8,195 nt of DNA from JASJBU01 sp965372385. GTDB lineage: Bacteria > Pseudomonadota > Gammaproteobacteria > Chromatiales > Chromatiaceae. This document shows positions 5,822-8,195 of the stretch, piece after piece (position 1 is the stretch's first letter; each line of letters starts with the position of its first letter). The notes beneath the pieces were generated by a model that was not told the DNA's origin, made no database searches, and saw nothing but the letters and a program-made list of their open reading frames with translations. The position numbers were made by a program, and so were the translations under genes. Location of the stretch: positions 1 to 8,195 of the forward strand of contig CBDVCD010000149.1 of assembly GCA_965372385.1 (NCBI GenBank), read 5' to 3'.

Positions 5822-5888
5822 TGAACTTCCCTCCCGGCCGGTCGATTTCACTTTCGGTCCCGCCAGCAATCGGTAAAATAGTCAGATC
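5822..5888. promoter_or_regulatory. Divergent upstream region of ChaN-PDZ and M1-like peptidase genes
   Basis: Only 67 bases separate the TTG of the ChaN-PDZ gene from the ATG of the peptidase gene, so both promoters must overlap or extend into coding sequence. TAAAAT at 5874-5879 is a possible plus-strand -10 and its complement region TATTTT a minus-strand one, but neither has a convincing -35. A start from the former would give an almost leaderless mRNA for the peptidase gene, which also lacks a visible ribosome site. The evidence is weak beyond the gene layout itself. Confidence 0.35.
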
Positions 5889-8060
5889 ATGCGTCCTCTG
5901 ACCTACAAATTAGCCTACTGTTTCATCCTGCTGCTCGGTTATGCCACGGCCAACGCCGATTCCGCAACCCAGGTGATCGACCACCGTCTCGAAGTAAGCC
6001 TGTTCCCGGAGGAACAGACCTTGCGGGTCAGGGATCGTATCCATCTGCCGGATGATGGCCCCCTGGAGTTCACGCTCCATACCGGGCTTGACCCACACAT
6101 CATAACGCCTGGCGCATCACTCACCCAAACAGGGCTGTCCGTCTACAAAACCCTCTTGCGAAACTACCAGGTCACCTTGCCTGAAGGCGTGCGGAATTTC
6201 ACCCTGGAGTATGGCGGGAAGATTGCCCACGAATTTCGTACCAGAAAGGAGAGTCCTGGCCGCCACCAGAAGCTGCTTTCGGGGACCATCTCATCAGAAG
6301 GGGTCTTTCTCGATGCGGGTGTCGCCTGGTATCCGTTTTTTCCCGGTACCCATCAGACCTTCAGTCTCACGGTGGAGGTTCCAGCAAAATGGCAGGTTGT
6401 CAGCCAGGGAACAGGCCCCATCGAAACAACGCAGGATGGTAAACGCAAGATCAGTTGGCGTGAAACCAATCCTCAGGATGACATCTATCTGATCGCCTCG
6501 CCCTTTCACTACTACGCCAGGACAGACAAACCGGTTCATTCTCAGGTCTATCTCCGTCAACCGGACAAGGCGCTTGCAGAGCGTTACCTGGATGCCACCG
6601 AAGATTATCTGGCGCTCTACCAGGAACTCATCGGCCCCTATCCCTACAACAAGTTCGCCCTGGTGGAGAATTTCTGGGAGACCGGTTATGGCATGCCATC
6701 ATTCACGCTGTTGGGCTCACGGGTCATCCGCCTCCCCTTCATCCTGCACACCTCCTACCCCCATGAAATCCTGCACAACTGGTGGGGCAACGGGGTCTAT
6801 GTCGATTATCCCAGCGGCAACTGGAGCGAAGGTCTGACCGCCTATCTGGCGGACCACCTGCTGCAGGAGCAGCAAGGCAAGGGCATCGAATACCGTCGTT
6901 CGGCCCTGCAGCGTTTTGCTGACTTTGTCCGCTCTGAAAACGATTTTCCCCTCATCAATTTTCGCTCTCGTCACTCCACCGCCAGTCAGTCAGTGGGTTA
7001 TGGCAAGAGCCTGATGCTGTTTCATATGCTGCGCCGCAAACTGGGCGAGCAAAATTTCATTGCTGGATTACGCCACTTCTATCGGGAGCATCTTTTCCGA
7101 CTGGCTGGATATGCAGACCTGCAACGGTCCTTTGAGAAGGTCAGCGGTGAAGACCTGGACCGCTTCTTTCGGCAATGGACCCAGCGAACCAGCGCCCCGG
7201 CTTTGGAAGTCCGGGATTTAGATATCGTATCGCTTGAAGATGGCTATCGACTCAGTGGTGTCCTGATCCAGTCACAACAATGTGCTCCATTCGATCTGGA
7301 TGTGCCGATACTGGTCTATCCGGAGCAGGGTCAGCCAGTCAAACTCAACATACCCATGGTTTCAAGGGCAAGACCGTTTGCTGTCGACCTCAGATTCAAA
7401 CCTTTGCGTATCGATATCGACCCCTGGTTCGACCTGTTTCGCCAACTCCACCCGCAAGAGGCACCCGCAACCCTGAGCAAACTGTTTGGATCCGATAAGA
7501 TCCTGTTTGTGCTGCCTGCCGATGCACCCAAAACACAACTCTATGGTTACCGGCAGCTGGCGGCAAACTGGAGCAAGGGCTATCAGGAGGCATCGATTAT
7601 CTTGGATAAGGAATTGAGCAGTCTACCCAAGCAGACACCGGTCTGGCTGCTGGGCTGGGAAAACCACCACCTTGAAGGCTTCTTCGCGGAAAGTGGCAGT
7701 TCCCGGATTGAGTTACAGAATGACCGATTCCAGGTTGCCGGCCAGCCCTTCAACCGTCTCGCGGACAGCCTGGTCATGGTAGATAGAGACAAGACAGATG
7801 GCCGAGTCATCGCGGTGATTGCCAGTGACAACCCGCAAACCCTGCCAGGACTCACGCGAAAAGTGCCGCATTATGGCAAATACAGCTATTTGGTCTTCAC
7901 CGGAGATACGCCTGACAATCAACTCAAAGGGCAATGGGCGGTAACGGAATCTCCCATGCAGCACTACCTGACTGAAGAGAGACCTGCCATAGAAGTGCTG
8001 CGTCCCGAACCACTCTGGCCAAGCCCTGCCGGCACTGATAGACAACGCCCTCAAGATTAA
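5889..8060 (+). CDS. Exported M1-like (gluzincin) metallopeptidase with atypical active site
   Basis: The 723-residue product begins with a signal peptide (hydrophobic core about 8-18, likely cleavage after ANA at residue 23) and should be periplasmic or secreted. A beta-rich N-terminal domain (about 25-210) precedes the catalytic domain (about 215-435). The zinc site is HEILH (H292, E293, H296) in PHEILHNWWGN, with E314 in NWSEGLTAYLADH as third ligand. The likely transition-state tyrosine is Y371 in SVGYGKSLMLFHM. Two features differ from classical M1 aminopeptidases. The substrate-amine motif GxMEN is replaced by ALVEN (257-261), and only 17 residues lie between the second His and the ligand Glu instead of 18. 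A beta domain (about 440-530) and an unrecognised C-terminal region (about 530-723) follow. It is probably a metallopeptidase but not necessarily an aminopeptidase. No clear ribosome site precedes the ATG; the signal peptide supports the start. Confidence 0.85.
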   Translation: MRPLTYKLAYCFILLLGYATANADSATQVIDHRLEVSLFPEEQTLRVRDRIHLPDDGPLEFTLHTGLDPHIITPGASLTQTGLSVYKTLLRNYQVTLPEGVRNFTLEYGGKIAHEFRTRKESPGRHQKLLSGTISSEGVFLDAGVAWYPFFPGTHQTFSLTVEVPAKWQVVSQGTGPIETTQDGKRKISWRETNPQDDIYLIASPFHYYARTDKPVHSQVYLRQPDKALAERYLDATEDYLALYQELIGPYPYNKFALVENFWETGYGMPSFTLLGSRVIRLPFILHTSYPHEILHNWWGNGVYVDYPSGNWSEGLTAYLADHLLQEQQGKGIEYRRSALQRFADFVRSENDFPLINFRSRHSTASQSVGYGKSLMLFHMLRRKLGEQNFIAGLRHFYREHLFRLAGYADLQRSFEKVSGEDLDRFFRQWTQRTSAPALEVRDLDIVSLEDGYRLSGVLIQSQQCAPFDLDVPILVYPEQGQPVKLNIPMVSRARPFAVDLRFKPLRIDIDPWFDLFRQLHPQEAPATLSKLFGSDKILFVLPADAPKTQLYGYRQLAANWSKGYQEASIILDKELSSLPKQTPVWLLGWENHHLEGFFAESGSSRIELQNDRFQVAGQPFNRLADSLVMVDRDKTDGRVIAVIASDNPQTLPGLTRKVPHYGKYSYLVFTGDTPDNQLKGQWAVTESPMQHYLTEERPAIEVLRPEPLWPSPAGTDRQRPQD

Positions 8061-8195
8061 ATCCCGATTCAAGCATCAACACTGGAGCCGAGGGATGCTA
8101 TACCCATCACGAACAGGTTTCCCCGGAAATCGCACGCCCTCCTCTACACCAAGCGCTGCCCCGATGGTTTCATCTGCCACTACTGAGAGCAGCAC

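Noticed and set aside
5822..5869. Extended N-terminus of the ChaN-PDZ protein from the TTG at 5869
   Set aside because: No ribosome site lies before it, and it would put 16 polar residues in front of a good signal peptide.
8061..8186. Forty-one open codons in frame after the peptidase TAA, ending in CPDGFICHY, suggesting stop-codon readthrough
   Set aside because: An open run of this length is common by chance in GC-rich DNA, and no readthrough signal or domain is visible.
8095..8195. Possible new gene starting at ATG 8095 (GGAG 7 bases upstream) and running off the right edge
   Set aside because: The 33 codons encode a Ser/Thr/Pro-rich stretch with no recognisable start of a protein family. 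The ribosome-site match is short, and the window ends before the frame can be judged.

Overview
The window looks like a chromosomal segment of a GC-moderate gammaproteobacterium, possibly a sulfur-oxidising Chromatiales-type lineage. That placement is inferred from the strong resemblance of the TrhP/YegQ protein to the E. coli protein, the style of the exported M1-like peptidase, and codon use. No rRNA, tRNA, CRISPR array, phage or transposase gene is visible. All seven complete genes look intact.

Left half (1-3143): a divergent polyamine locus. On the minus strand lies a 569-residue aminopropyltransferase with about seven N-terminal membrane helices fused to a spermidine-synthase domain (speE-like). 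It overlaps by 4 bases (GTGA) the start of a further gene that runs off the left edge. On the plus strand, across a very AT-rich 254-bp spacer, are four tightly packed genes: a 78-aa DUF6471-type putative DNA-binding protein, a 64-aa two-helix membrane protein, a 116-aa S-adenosylmethionine decarboxylase proenzyme (speD) and a 117-aa thioredoxin-fold protein. SpeD makes decarboxylated AdoMet and the divergent SpeE-like enzyme would use it as aminopropyl donor. The small regulator-like protein beside the shared promoter region is the obvious candidate controller. The membrane-fused synthase, the small membrane protein and the redox protein suggest membrane-associated polyamine chemistry, possibly an envelope stress module, rather than ordinary housekeeping spermidine synthesis. 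That is an inference.

Middle (3144-4705): a long palindromic repeat sits between the convergent thioredoxin-like gene and trhP (yegQ), a peptidase-U32-family protein that hydroxylates wobble uridine in tRNA. A short spacer with small repeats follows.

Right half (4706-8195): two divergently transcribed exported proteins share a 67-bp upstream region. One is a ChaN-like (haem-binding/TIKI superfamily) protein with a C-terminal PDZ domain that probably starts at a TTG codon. The other is a 723-aa signal-peptide-bearing M1-like metallopeptidase with an atypical active-site layout. The last 135 bases hold no convincing gene.
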